Shown here: piece by piece, positions 1-7,727 of the stretch
How positions within the stretch are numbered: position 1 is the first letter of the stretch
Layout: every line of letters begins with the position of its first letter
DNA from: Opitutia bacterium
Lineage (GTDB): Bacteria > Verrucomicrobiota > Verrucomicrobiia > Opitutales > Seribacteraceae
Length of the DNA stretch: 9,173 bases
NCBI GenBank assembly: GCA_002692605.1
Contig: NZLE01000093.1
Location: forward strand, 6,168-15,340
Direction: 5' to 3'
Position numbers and translations under genes: made by a program
The notes under the pieces: model-generated
Seen by the model: the letters and a program-made list of their open reading frames with translations, nothing else
Told to the model about the DNA's origin: nothing
The model's database searches: none

Positions 1-1358
1 CGAAGAGTTCTCTCTTCGATAAAGGAACGAACTGATTTCGAATCGACCGATAGACGGTACGTTCGTGGAGTCTTGGCAAGCAACTCCTCCAAAACAGCGG
101 TTTTGGGGACCTTCATTCCTGCCTGCTCATAAACCTTGGGGAATTTTGCAGGATGGGCCGTAGCCAAAATCATCGAAGGACGATTGTCTTGCAAATCCTT
201 GAAGGCACAGGCGGTATGAGGGTCCACCAAATAGTCGGATTGATCCCAAACTTCCCGAATCAGTCTGGGAATTTCCTTATCCGAGGCGCTGGAACTTGAA
301 AACCCGTTTCCAAGAAACCTCTCAAAGCAATACCTTCCTTCGGAACGGAAAAGTTCCATCACCTCACGGACCTTGTGAGTATCCTCATTCAAGAAAAAGT
401 AGAGCAAACGTTCGAAGTTGGAGGCCACTTGAATGTCCATCGAAGGAGCCAAACTCTGGGAGACCGAACCAAGAGAATATTCACCTGTGGAAAACAAACG
501 GTGCAAAACGTCATTCCGGTTGGTTGCAACCCGGAACTCATGGAAATCGACTCCCATTTTCGTTAGGAGCCAACCGGCGAAGACATTACCGAAGTTGCCG
601 GTCGGAACAACAAAGGTCGTTTCGGTTCTTTCAATGCGTTCAAGCCTTAGCCAAGCGTAAAGGTAATAAACGGATTGAGCCAGAATCCGAGCCAAATTGA
701 TGGAGTTGACCGCGGACAATCCGACCTGTTCCCGAAATTCCAAATCGGTAAAGATCTCTTTCACGGTGCGCTGAGCATCGTCAAAGGTACCTTGGATCGA
801 AATCGGGTAAACGTTTTCCGCCCCGGTGCAAGTCATCTGCCTTTCCTGGAGAGGAGAAACCTTTCCTTCGGGATACAGAATGAAAACCTTCAAGCCGCGC
901 TTACCGATCAGGCCGGAGATCGCGGCCGCTCCGGTATCCCCGGAGGTCGCTCCCAAAACCGTCAACTCCTTTCCAGTTCTTGCAATCTGCGCTTCATACA
1001 AGTTTCCCAGCAATTGGAGAGCAAAATCCTTGAAGGCAAGAGTCGGACCATGAAAGAGTTCCAATACCTTAAGATTCTTGGAGAGGGTACGGATGGGGGC
1101 GATTTCAGGATGAGTGAATGTGGAATAAGCCGAATCCACGCAACCCTTCAAAACGGACTCCTCCATATCGATTGCAAAAAGTTTGAAGAACTCGTGACAT
1201 AGACTTGGATAATCCAAGCTTTGCCAAGCTTCCAATCGACCTGAAAGATCAGGAAAGTCACGGGGCAGATACAAGCCTCCGTCCGGAGCCAAGCCCTGAG
1301 CCACGGCATCAACGAATCCGACCGGTTCGCTCAATCCGCGGGTGCTGACGAATTCCAT
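1..1358 (-). CDS. thrC: Threonine synthase (PLP-dependent), 3' end cut by window edge
   Basis: Threonine synthase converts O-phosphohomoserine and water to threonine and phosphate, the last step of threonine synthesis, in the cytoplasm. The frame is open from the ATG at 1358 to the window edge (452 codons, no stop), so only a few C-terminal residues are probably missing. The N-terminus has the family pattern STRGLSEPVGF followed by GLAPDGGLYLP. HGPTLAFKDFALQ carries the Schiff-base lysine at about K110. TSGDTGAAA lies near 138-146, PTGNFGN near 252-258 (PLP phosphate and cofactor contacts), DPHTA near 379-383, and ATAHPAKFP follows. The length and these motifs fit the long threonine synthase class of about 450-480 residues. 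The gene starts 24 bases after the lysC stop on the same strand, so it should be the downstream member of the hom-lysC-thrC run. No Shine-Dalgarno precedes the ATG; the start is set by the conserved N-terminus. Identification is secure. Confidence 0.95.
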   Translation of the reverse strand, partial: MEFVSTRGLSEPVGFVDAVAQGLAPDGGLYLPRDFPDLSGRLEAWQSLDYPSLCHEFFKLFAIDMEESVLKGCVDSAYSTFTHPEIAPIRTLSKNLKVLELFHGPTLAFKDFALQLLGNLYEAQIARTGKELTVLGATSGDTGAAAISGLIGKRGLKVFILYPEGKVSPLQERQMTCTGAENVYPISIQGTFDDAQRTVKEIFTDLEFREQVGLSAVNSINLARILAQSVYYLYAWLRLERIERTETTFVVPTGNFGNVFAGWLLTKMGVDFHEFRVATNRNDVLHRLFSTGEYSLGSVSQSLAPSMDIQVASNFERLLYFFLNEDTHKVREVMELFRSEGRYCFERFLGNGFSSSSASDKEIPRLIREVWDQSDYLVDPHTACAFKDLQDNRPSMILATAHPAKFPKVYEQAGMKVPKTAVLEELLAKTPRTYRLSVDSKSVRSFIEERTL

Positions 1359-1382
1359 TACGGACCGAGAAACTTGAATCGT

Positions 1383-2597
1383 CTATTTGCCCAAACCAAA
1401 AGCCTGATGGGCAACCCTCGTGGCATCATCTCCCTTATCAGGATTAACAGCAACGGATATCTTGATTTCCGAGGTGCTGATCATGAGCATGTTAATTCCG
1501 ACATTCGCCAGAGCTTCGAAGAACTTGGAGGCCACTCCGGAATGGGAGCGCATTCCGACTCCCACAACGGAAATCTTGGCAATGTTGGTACTCTTTCCAA
1601 GCTTGCCGCCAGCACCTTCCTTCAAGTGCTCCCGGAGAGCTTTTTCAGCCCGAAACGCATCTTCCGAAGGAACCGTAAAAGTCAGGTTGGCCTTTCCATT
1701 GCGAGCTACGTTTTGAACGATCATATCGACCACAACACCAGCGGATGCCATAACCTTAAAGACCGCAGCGGCGGCACCAGGTCTGTCCGGCAATTCATTG
1801 ATGCTCACTCGGACTTGGTTCTTGTCTATGGCCACGCCACTAACCAGCGTGTCCTCTAGGGATTTTACTTTTTTCTTCACGGCAGTTCCGGATTTGGTTG
1901 AAAAGGTGGAGCGTACTTCAAATGGAATGTTATGTTTTTGAGCGAATTCAACGGCTCGGGTCTGCATGACCTTGGAGCCACTGCTTGCAAGTTCCAGCAT
2001 CTCCTCGTAATTGATGGCATCAATCTTTCTGGCATCCGGAACGATTCTGGGATCAGCGGTGAAAACGCCTTCCACATCTGTGAAAATCTGACAACTTTTG
2101 GCTCGCAAGGCACCAGCCAGGGCGATGGCGCTCAAATCCGAACCCCCTCGCCCAAAGGTCGTCAAATCACCCACTTCGTTAATCCCTTGAAAACCTGCAA
2201 CCACAACGACCTTACCCGCTCGCAATTGTTTGCGAATGTCACCGCCGGAAACTTCGCGTATTCTGGATTTCGAATGCAAGCCCTCGGTAAGAATCCCCGC
2301 CTGCCAACCAGTGCGAGACACCGCGGGAACACCAATTGCATCCAAAGCCATGCAAGTCAGGGCAATGGTTTCCTGCTCCCCACAGGTCATCAAAACGTCG
2401 AGCTCGCGATCCGTCGGGTTCTTTTGTATGGCGAAGGCTCGTTCAATGAGGGAATTGGTCACTCCGGCTCGAGCGGACACCACAACCACCACCGCATTGC
2501 CTTCCGACCAAGTTCGCTTTACTCGTTTAGCCACGCGCTTGATGCGGTCGACGTCTCCAACGGAGGTACCCCCAAACTTCTTAACGACGATTTTCAT
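1383..2597 (-). CDS. lysC: Aspartate kinase (aspartokinase) with two C-terminal ACT domains
   Basis: Aspartokinase phosphorylates aspartate with ATP to give 4-aspartyl phosphate, the committed step to lysine, threonine and methionine. The 404-residue product has an amino-acid kinase domain (about 1-245): KKFGGTSVG at 6-14, CGEQETIAL from about 72, then GFQG, TTFGRGGSDLSAIALA, TDVEGVFTADPR and EEMLELASSGSKVM. Two ACT domains follow. The first begins near VAIDKNQVRVSINELPDRPG. The second holds GMRSHSGVASKFFEALA and MISTSEIKISVAV, which fits the monofunctional LysC class inhibited by lysine and/or threonine. The usual SAMG-type loop after the first strands reads SARAGVT here. The length matches the about 405-residue class, and it is not fused to homoserine dehydrogenase. 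The start ATG overlaps the hom stop as ATGA, suggesting translational coupling. An AAAAGGA run abuts the ATG, too close to be a normal Shine-Dalgarno. Which effector inhibits it cannot be read from the sequence. Confidence 0.96.
   Translation of the reverse strand: MKIVVKKFGGTSVGDVDRIKRVAKRVKRTWSEGNAVVVVVSARAGVTNSLIERAFAIQKNPTDRELDVLMTCGEQETIALTCMALDAIGVPAVSRTGWQAGILTEGLHSKSRIREVSGGDIRKQLRAGKVVVVAGFQGINEVGDLTTFGRGGSDLSAIALAGALRAKSCQIFTDVEGVFTADPRIVPDARKIDAINYEEMLELASSGSKVMQTRAVEFAQKHNIPFEVRSTFSTKSGTAVKKKVKSLEDTLVSGVAIDKNQVRVSINELPDRPGAAAAVFKVMASAGVVVDMIVQNVARNGKANLTFTVPSEDAFRAEKALREHLKEGAGGKLGKSTNIAKISVVGVGMRSHSGVASKFFEALANVGINMLMISTSEIKISVAVNPDKGDDATRVAHQAFGLGK
2594..2597 (-). other. ATGA stop/start overlap joining hom and lysC
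   Basis: On the minus strand the TGA stop of hom and the ATG start of lysC share bases in the tetranucleotide ATGA. This arrangement commonly supports termination-reinitiation and near-equal expression of two consecutive enzymes. The only purine-rich run nearby (AAAAGGA) directly touches the start codon, so coupling may matter more than independent initiation. Confidence 0.85.
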
Positions 2598-3916
2598 TCC
2601 TTTTCAGGATTTGGGTCGAACATTCGAAAAAGAACGGGCTTCCCCCTTACGCCATCGAGTCCTTCAAGGGATTCGATCGCTCGAGCAATGGAATGTTCGT
2701 TGGTTTGGTGTGTAGTTAGAATTATGCTGGCCAATTCATTTTCTCCCTGAGGAGATTGCGAGACCGTAGCCAAACTGACCTCATGATCCGCAAGGCATTC
2801 GGCAACCTTTGCCAACTGCCCCGGTTTGTCGTAAACCGACAATCTTAGGTAATAACAGCCCTCGATCTCAATCGCTTGGGCGGGCAAACATTGGTTCGGG
2901 GAAACGTGAACGAGCTTCGAGGACGCACTGATGCCCTTAATCCCTTTGACCACATCCACCAGATCACTGATGACCGAACCTGCCGTCGGATCCTGACCTG
3001 CCCCTCTTCCCGTAAGCACAACCGTCCCCACAACGGAGCCGGTGAGGCTGATTCCGTTGTAAACGCCATCCGTTCGAGCAATGATTTCAGCCATAGGAAC
3101 CAAAGCGGGATAAACTCCCACCGATACGTGGTTGTTATCAAAGTTTCTTCTGATTACCCCGATCAACTTGATCTTGCACCCCAGTTTCAAAGCGGCATTC
3201 AAATCCTCATTGGATATCTTACTGATTCCCTCGACTGTGATGTCCTTGAGGTCAACCCATAGTCCGTGAGCCAAGTAAGCGAGAATGACTGCCTTATGGG
3301 CAGCATCCACGCCATCGAGGTCCAAAGCTTCGTCCGCCTCAACGTAGCCAAGTTCACGAGCGTCGTCCAAGACCGAATCGAAGCTGGCTCCCTCATTTTC
3401 CATACGTGTGAGAATGTAATTTGAGGTTCCGTTGAGAATACCGTAAATAAGGGGAAACTCGTTTGCCACCAGACTCTCGCGCAGCACCTTAATGATTGGA
3501 ATACCGCCCGCAACACTCGCTTCAAACGCATAATGAACACCGGCTGCCTCCGCCGCTTGAAAAAGCTCCTCCCCGTGTTCGCAGATCAAAGCTTTGTTCG
3601 CGGTCACAACTGATTTGCCCAAAGAGAATGCCTGCAGAGTCAACCTTTTCGCTTCTTCAATTCCGCCAATCAACTCACACAAGAGGTCAATGTCAGGGTC
3701 ATCCACGATCGATTGAGAATCCGTGGTGAGCAAATCGGAGGGAATTCTGACTTTTCTTTCCTTGTCCAGAGTTCGCACCGAAGCTCTCGAGGGAATCAGT
3801 CTAACGCCAAGAATTTTTTCCCAAAAGTCCGCATTTTCCTCCAAATGCTTCCAAGTTCCTTGCCCAACGGTTCCAAAACCCAGAATTCCAACTTTTATGG
3901 TAGAGGTATCGTTCAT
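2594..3916 (-). CDS. hom: Homoserine dehydrogenase with C-terminal ACT domain
   Basis: This enzyme reduces aspartate 4-semialdehyde to homoserine with NAD(P)H, the branch point to threonine and methionine. From the ATG at 3916 it has 440 residues, the usual length for monofunctional ACT-bearing forms. The Rossmann loop GFGTVGQG is at 13-20, TANKAL at 105-110 and the substrate region YGILNGTSNYILT at about 158-170. GYVEADEALDLDGVDAAHK ends with D204 and K208, the Asp/Lys pair expected at the active site. GRGAGQDPTAGSVISDL is near 303-319. The ACT domain (about 353-435) begins around YYLRLSVYDKPGQLAKVAECL. The frame stays open upstream to 4072, inside plsY. I reject that longer start because its extra 52 residues (rich in Trp and charged residues) match nothing in the family and overlap plsY by 140 bases. 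The chosen start follows the plsY stop by 16 bases and has a weak GAAGAG about 10 bases upstream. Threonine feedback through the ACT domain is likely but inferred. Confidence 0.96.
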   Translation of the reverse strand: MNDTSTIKVGILGFGTVGQGTWKHLEENADFWEKILGVRLIPSRASVRTLDKERKVRIPSDLLTTDSQSIVDDPDIDLLCELIGGIEEAKRLTLQAFSLGKSVVTANKALICEHGEELFQAAEAAGVHYAFEASVAGGIPIIKVLRESLVANEFPLIYGILNGTSNYILTRMENEGASFDSVLDDARELGYVEADEALDLDGVDAAHKAVILAYLAHGLWVDLKDITVEGISKISNEDLNAALKLGCKIKLIGVIRRNFDNNHVSVGVYPALVPMAEIIARTDGVYNGISLTGSVVGTVVLTGRGAGQDPTAGSVISDLVDVVKGIKGISASSKLVHVSPNQCLPAQAIEIEGCYYLRLSVYDKPGQLAKVAECLADHEVSLATVSQSPQGENELASIILTTHQTNEHSIARAIESLEGLDGVRGKPVLFRMFDPNPEKE

Positions 3917-3932
3917 TATGATAACTGTCTCT

Positions 3933-4568
3933 TCACTTCTTTGTTTTTCTTTCAAATCGGTTTTCGGTCCCCTCTCGCAATCGGACCAAATTCGAACGAT
4001 GTCTCCAGATAATCCAAGCCATGACCACAAGTGCCAGGAAAAGTTTTGCTCCCTCTCCGGCGGGATCTTCAATCGACCAATAGCTCACAAAAGCGCAAAC
4101 TGGCAAGCTTAAGCCAAAACCGATCGAGGCAATGGCCACATAGCGAGTCGAGAAAAAGATAACCCCCCAGCTAACCAAGCCGATGAGCAAACAACCCGGC
4201 ATAACTCCCAGCAAACCACCCATCGCCGTTGCCACTCCCTTGCCTCCTCGGAATTGAGCGAAGAGGGGGTAAGTATGCCCCAAAACCGCCGCAGGCAATC
4301 CCCATAGACCCAAAGTTGCGTCACCGGAAAAGGAGAATATCGGAACAAGAAACCAGGTCGTGGCAAGAATGCCTTTTAGAAAATCCAAGAAGAAAACCAA
4401 GTACCCCGCTGGTTTTCCGATTTCTCGAAGAACGTTGGTGGCTCCCGGGTTCCCACTTCCAACGCTGTAAATGTCAACACCCGCTCTTTTGGCCACAATT
4501 ACGCCAAAGGGGATCGAGCCCAAAAGGTAGCCGATCAGGCCAACCGCGATGGATTCAAGTGGCATCAT
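3933..4568 (-). CDS. plsY: Glycerol-3-phosphate acyltransferase PlsY, membrane protein
   Basis: PlsY transfers an acyl group from acyl-phosphate to glycerol-3-phosphate, making lysophosphatidic acid at the inner membrane, the first acylation in phospholipid synthesis with PlsX as supplier. The 211-residue product is strongly hydrophobic, with several membrane segments: roughly 5-24, 53-78, 87-104, 115-145 and 175-188. The three family motifs are present: GSGNPGATNVLR at about 37-48, GHTYPLFAQFRGGKGVAT at about 97-114, and the N-terminal LLGSIPFG. The tail is basic (RFERKTKK). Two ATG codons stand in tandem at 4568 and 4565; the sequence does not decide between them, and neither has a Shine-Dalgarno. 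It lies 52 bases after serA and 16 before hom, on the same strand, so it is probably co-transcribed with amino-acid genes to which it has no direct metabolic link. The family assignment is firm; the reason for its location is unknown. Confidence 0.95.
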   Translation of the reverse strand: MMPLESIAVGLIGYLLGSIPFGVIVAKRAGVDIYSVGSGNPGATNVLREIGKPAGYLVFFLDFLKGILATTWFLVPIFSFSGDATLGLWGLPAAVLGHTYPLFAQFRGGKGVATAMGGLLGVMPGCLLIGLVSWGVIFFSTRYVAIASIGFGLSLPVCAFVSYWSIEDPAGEGAKLFLALVVMAWIIWRHRSNLVRLREGTENRFERKTKK

Positions 4569-4578
4569 TCAGAAAGTT

Positions 4579-4599
4579 GGAGGGGGTTGGGGTGAAAGG
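4579..4599 (+). other. G-rich tract in the serA-plsY spacer
   Basis: The 52-base serA-plsY spacer contains, on the plus strand, runs of GG, GGGGG, GGGG and GG separated by 1 to 5 bases. This fits a loose two-tetrad quadruplex pattern. The G-rich strand is the template strand for the minus-strand operon, so the transcript would be C-rich and any structure would form in DNA. It may simply be a chance purine run just ahead of the plsY start. Confidence 0.3.
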
Positions 4600-4620
4600 T
4601 TCTGGCTGTCCTATAAACGG

Positions 4621-6216
4621 TCAGCCCTGTCGGGAAACTCGGGCTTCCCGGATATCGGGATCCTCAACCAAAGCTTGTAAAGCGGATTCGGGCGGTTGGT
4701 TGTCCAACTCGCAAATCGTAAGAGCCCACTCACCTTCTTCCGCCCTGCTTAGGGACATATTGGCAATGTTGACCGAGCAATTTCCCAAGGTTGTGCCCAA
4801 TTTTCCGACAATCCCAGGCTTATCTACGTTTCGGATCACCAACAAGATGTCAACTGGCCGCACTTCAATGGCTTGGCCATCCACCTCGACGATCCGGGGA
4901 TCATTCGTTTTCCCCAGAACGGTACCTCGAACCATTTGCTCGCTCTTGTCACTGGAGATGGTTTTGACTTCTATGAGTTCATTGTAATCCACGGAAGTCG
5001 AAGACTTGGTTGTCTCCACCATAATCCCAAGGTCCTTAATTTTAAAAGGAGCGTTTACGTCATTTATGCCATCTTCACCCGCAATTCCAGTAAGCCAACC
5101 TTTCTGGACGGCGCGTGTCAGAGGTACGCAATCGAAATCCACGACCCCGCCGTAGTAGGTGATTTGGATGGCTTCCACGGAGCCCTGGGCCGCTTGTCGG
5201 GCAAACGCTCCAAGACGCTCGCAAAGATCAAGGTAGGGGCTCAGAGATTCCAAGTCCTTGGGGTCGATCGAAGGCATATTGATTGCATTTCGAATTCGTC
5301 CTCCATTCAAAACTTCCGCGATCGCTTCCGCAATCTCGACACCCACGCTTTCCTGAGCTTCGGCGGTGGAAGCTCCCAGATGAGGGGTAAGGTTCAAATT
5401 TTCAAGTTCTCGAAATACATGATCTTCCGGCAAGGGTTCCTGCTCGTAAACGTCAAGACCCGCATATGCGACCTTTCCGCTTTTCAAAGCTTCGGCCAGT
5501 GCGCTCTCCTTGATGATTCCACCCCGAGCGCAATTAAAAACACGAACTCCATCCTTCATTTTCGCAAACGCAGATTCATCCACGATATTTCGGGTTTGAT
5601 CCGTCATGGGCATATGCACGGTCAAGTAATCCGCTTTTGAAAAAGCCTCGTCCAATTCCACTTTTTCAAGATCCAGTTCCTTCGCCCGCTCCGAAGTCAG
5701 GTAAGGATCATAGGCAACCACAGCCATTTCAAAGGCAAGAGCCCTCTTGGCGACTTCCGCTCCAATTCGGCCAAGACCAAGAACGGCCAGGGTTTTGCCT
5801 CTTAATTCTGCCCCTTTGAGTTGTTTGCGCTCCCATTTTCCCTCTCGCATTCCAGTAACCCCACGGACAATCGGGCGAGTACCGCAAAGCATGTGAGTGA
5901 AAGTGAGTTCAGCGGTTGCAATGGTATTCCCGCCCGGAGTATTCATCACGATAACTCCTTTCTCCGTGGCGGCCGAAACATCGATGTTATCAACACCCAC
6001 ACCTGCTCGACCCACCGCCTTAAGCTCGGTTGCGATCTCAAAAACCTCTCGTGTGATCTTGGTGTCGCTCCGAACGATGATGGCCGAGGCGTCCTTCGCC
6101 AATTCAAGTACTTTTTCGGGCGCAGAGCCATAGGCTTCCATGACTTCAAAACCATCCTGCTTTTGCAAGAATTCAACGCCAAGAGGGGATATGCGGTCAG
6201 CAACTAGAATCTTCAT
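4621..6216 (-). CDS. serA: D-3-phosphoglycerate dehydrogenase, long form with ASB and ACT domains
   Basis: SerA oxidises 3-phosphoglycerate to 3-phosphohydroxypyruvate with NAD+, the first step of phosphorylated serine synthesis. From the ATG at 6216 it has 531 residues, matching the about 525-530 residue long form. MKILVADRISPLG is the conserved N-terminus. GRAGVGVDNID is at 69-79, the NAD-binding loop GLGRIG at 147-152 and HMPMTDQTRN at 201-210. The catalytic triad appears as R231 (NCARGG), E260 (EQEP) and H279 (PHLGAST). Residues about 322-450 form the allosteric substrate-binding (ASB) domain typical of long forms. The ACT domain (about 457-531) starts at LLVIRNVDKPGIVGKLG and should bind serine as inhibitor. 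In-frame codons reach back to 6249, with a second ATG at 6234, but the extra residues (MVSSPF) match nothing in the family. No Shine-Dalgarno is visible. It is the first gene of the leftward run and diverges from ffh. Confidence 0.96.
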   Translation of the reverse strand: MKILVADRISPLGVEFLQKQDGFEVMEAYGSAPEKVLELAKDASAIIVRSDTKITREVFEIATELKAVGRAGVGVDNIDVSAATEKGVIVMNTPGGNTIATAELTFTHMLCGTRPIVRGVTGMREGKWERKQLKGAELRGKTLAVLGLGRIGAEVAKRALAFEMAVVAYDPYLTSERAKELDLEKVELDEAFSKADYLTVHMPMTDQTRNIVDESAFAKMKDGVRVFNCARGGIIKESALAEALKSGKVAYAGLDVYEQEPLPEDHVFRELENLNLTPHLGASTAEAQESVGVEIAEAIAEVLNGGRIRNAINMPSIDPKDLESLSPYLDLCERLGAFARQAAQGSVEAIQITYYGGVVDFDCVPLTRAVQKGWLTGIAGEDGINDVNAPFKIKDLGIMVETTKSSTSVDYNELIEVKTISSDKSEQMVRGTVLGKTNDPRIVEVDGQAIEVRPVDILLVIRNVDKPGIVGKLGTTLGNCSVNIANMSLSRAEEGEWALTICELDNQPPESALQALVEDPDIREARVSRQG

Positions 6217-6327
6217 AAATGGAGAGGATACCATAATGGTAAAAATCAATTCAATGGCAATTGGAAAGGTAATCCGTCATTTATGGCTTCACCAAACTAA
6301 GCTCTAATGGCATGATCCCATTCCATC
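6217..6327. promoter_or_regulatory. Divergent intergenic region between serA and ffh
   Basis: These 111 bases separate the divergent starts of serA (leftward) and ffh (rightward), so both promoters should lie here or just inside the genes. The centre is AT-rich. On the plus strand TTGGAA and TATGGC lie 15 bases apart, and on the minus strand TTGCCA lies about 19 bases before TATGGT. None matches a sigma-70 promoter well, so I do not name -35 and -10 elements. No Shine-Dalgarno precedes either start. I see no riboswitch-like or tRNA-like structure. Confidence 0.4.
6229..6241. repeat. 13-base inverted repeat upstream of serA
   Basis: Six-base arms TACCAT and ATGGTA are perfectly complementary around a single central A. 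The repeat sits 13 to 25 bases upstream of the serA ATG, where a dimeric repressor or the leader transcript could act. The symmetry stops at the next base on each side (A against A). A repeat this short is not rare by chance, so an operator role is only a suggestion. Confidence 0.3.
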
Positions 6328-7716
6328 ATGTTTGAGTCTCTTACCGATAAATTGAGTCGCTCTCTGCGAAATCTGCGAGGCGTGGGCAAGCTCAGCGAAG
6401 AAAACGTTAGCGATGCTTTGGCGGAAGTACGCAAAGCCCTGTTGTCCGCGGACGTTCATTTTCGTACGGCGAGGGAATTCGTCGAGGAAGTTAAGCGAGC
6501 CTGTATGGGCCAAGAAGTTCTGAAATCCGTTTCGCCGGGTCAACAAGTCATCAAAATCATACATGACGAATTGGTCAAATTACTCGGTGAAGGCAGTACG
6601 AGCCTTCGAGACGACCGTCCTCTTCGAGTTCTTATGGTTGGATTGCACGGTGCCGGGAAAACCACCACAAGCGCGAAACTGGCCAAAAGAATGGCAAAGG
6701 ATGGACGCGTGCCCATGCTAGTGGCTTGTGACGTTTATCGGCCTGCCGCCATCGATCAACTCGAAGTGCTTGCCAAGCAGGAGAACTTTGCCTGTTACCT
6801 TAACCGAGAAAGCAAGGACGTACCCCAAATTGCCCGACAGGGTTGGGAGGAATCAAAGAGGAACGGTTCGGATCTGGTTATTTTCGATACCGCGGGAAGA
6901 CTGCAAATAGACGATGATTTGGTCGATGAGCTCGAATCATTGAAAAAGGAAATCAATCCGCATGAGATTTTACTGGTCGCGGATGCCGCCTTGGGACAGG
7001 AAGCGGTCAATGTGGCAAAAACATTTCATGAGCGACTGAATTTGACTGGTATTGTTCTCACCAAAGTCGATGGTGATGCGCGAGGCGGAGCGGCCCTATC
7101 CATGAAACGGGTAACTGGAACTCCCATCAAGTTTATGGGAGTTGGTGAAAAGATCGATGAATTCGAAACCTTTCACCCGGACCGACTCGCTTCCCGCATC
7201 CTAGGCATGGGGGACGTCGTATCGCTTGTTGAAAAGGCTCAAGAAAACTTGGATCAGGAAGAATCCATGCGGATGGCCGAAAAGATGCTCAAGGCAGAAT
7301 TCAATTTTGAGGATTTTCTCAGCCAGATGCGACAAATGAAAAAGATTGGTTCGATGGGCTCTATTGCAAAGATGCTTCCTGGTATGGGGAGCGTCAAAGT
7401 CGGTGACCAGGAGGAAGCGGCTTTGGGCAAGCATGAATCCATCATTCTTTCCATGACCAAGGAAGAGCGGCGACTGCCTAGAATTCTTGGTGGATCCAGA
7501 AGGAAGAGGATTGCGGATGGAGCTGGCGTTCAAATCCGGGACGTCAACCTACTCATCAAACAGTTTTCCCAAATGCAAAAGATGATGAAGAAAATGAAAG
7601 GCGGGAAAATGAAACAAATGATGGGAGCTTTGGGGGGAGGAGGCAATGAAGCTATGCCCGACTTGAGCAACATGGATCCAAAGGATTTGGCCAAATTGGC
7701 AAAACAATTTAAGTAA
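6328..7716 (+). CDS. ffh: Signal recognition particle GTPase Ffh (SRP54)
   Basis: Ffh binds 4.5S RNA and the signal sequences of nascent membrane proteins, and docks with FtsY to deliver ribosomes to the membrane. The 462-residue product has the N-terminal helical domain (about 1-90). The G domain has P-loop GLHGAGKTTTSAKLAK at 105-120, CDVYRPAAIDQL at 134-145, DTAGR at 187-191 and TKVDGDARGGAALS at 245-258. The M domain (from about 325) has the RNA-binding segment SMTKEERRLPRILGGSRRKR near 375-394 and a Met- and Lys-rich stretch QMQKMMKKMKGGKMKQMMG at about 415-433. The length is normal. The P-loop has His107 and Ala109 where GLQGSGK is usual. The ATG at 6328 gives the conserved MFESLTDKLS start; two ATGs just upstream (6307, 6312) are out of frame and soon closed. 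No Shine-Dalgarno is visible. The gene diverges from serA and converges with the redox cassette 11 bases downstream. No 4.5S RNA gene is seen nearby. Confidence 0.97.
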   Translation: MFESLTDKLSRSLRNLRGVGKLSEENVSDALAEVRKALLSADVHFRTAREFVEEVKRACMGQEVLKSVSPGQQVIKIIHDELVKLLGEGSTSLRDDRPLRVLMVGLHGAGKTTTSAKLAKRMAKDGRVPMLVACDVYRPAAIDQLEVLAKQENFACYLNRESKDVPQIARQGWEESKRNGSDLVIFDTAGRLQIDDDLVDELESLKKEINPHEILLVADAALGQEAVNVAKTFHERLNLTGIVLTKVDGDARGGAALSMKRVTGTPIKFMGVGEKIDEFETFHPDRLASRILGMGDVVSLVEKAQENLDQEESMRMAEKMLKAEFNFEDFLSQMRQMKKIGSMGSIAKMLPGMGSVKVGDQEEAALGKHESIILSMTKEERRLPRILGGSRRKRIADGAGVQIRDVNLLIKQFSQMQKMMKKMKGGKMKQMMGALGGGGNEAMPDLSNMDPKDLAKLAKQFK

Positions 7717-7727
7717 TTAATGAGATA

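Noticed and set aside
1420..2750. Long plus-strand open frames opposite lysC and hom
   Set aside because: They lie antisense to well-identified enzymes, have low-quality compositions and match no family. They are shadows of the real genes.
2594..4072. Longer homoserine dehydrogenase starting at 4072
   Set aside because: The extra 52 residues match no family feature and overlap plsY by 140 bases. The ATG at 3916 places GFGTVG at the normal position and follows the plsY stop by 16 bases.
6217..6249. SerA start upstream of 6216, including the in-frame ATG at 6234
   Set aside because: Added residues are not part of the conserved SerA N-terminus, and MKILVADRISPLG from 6216 is a standard start.
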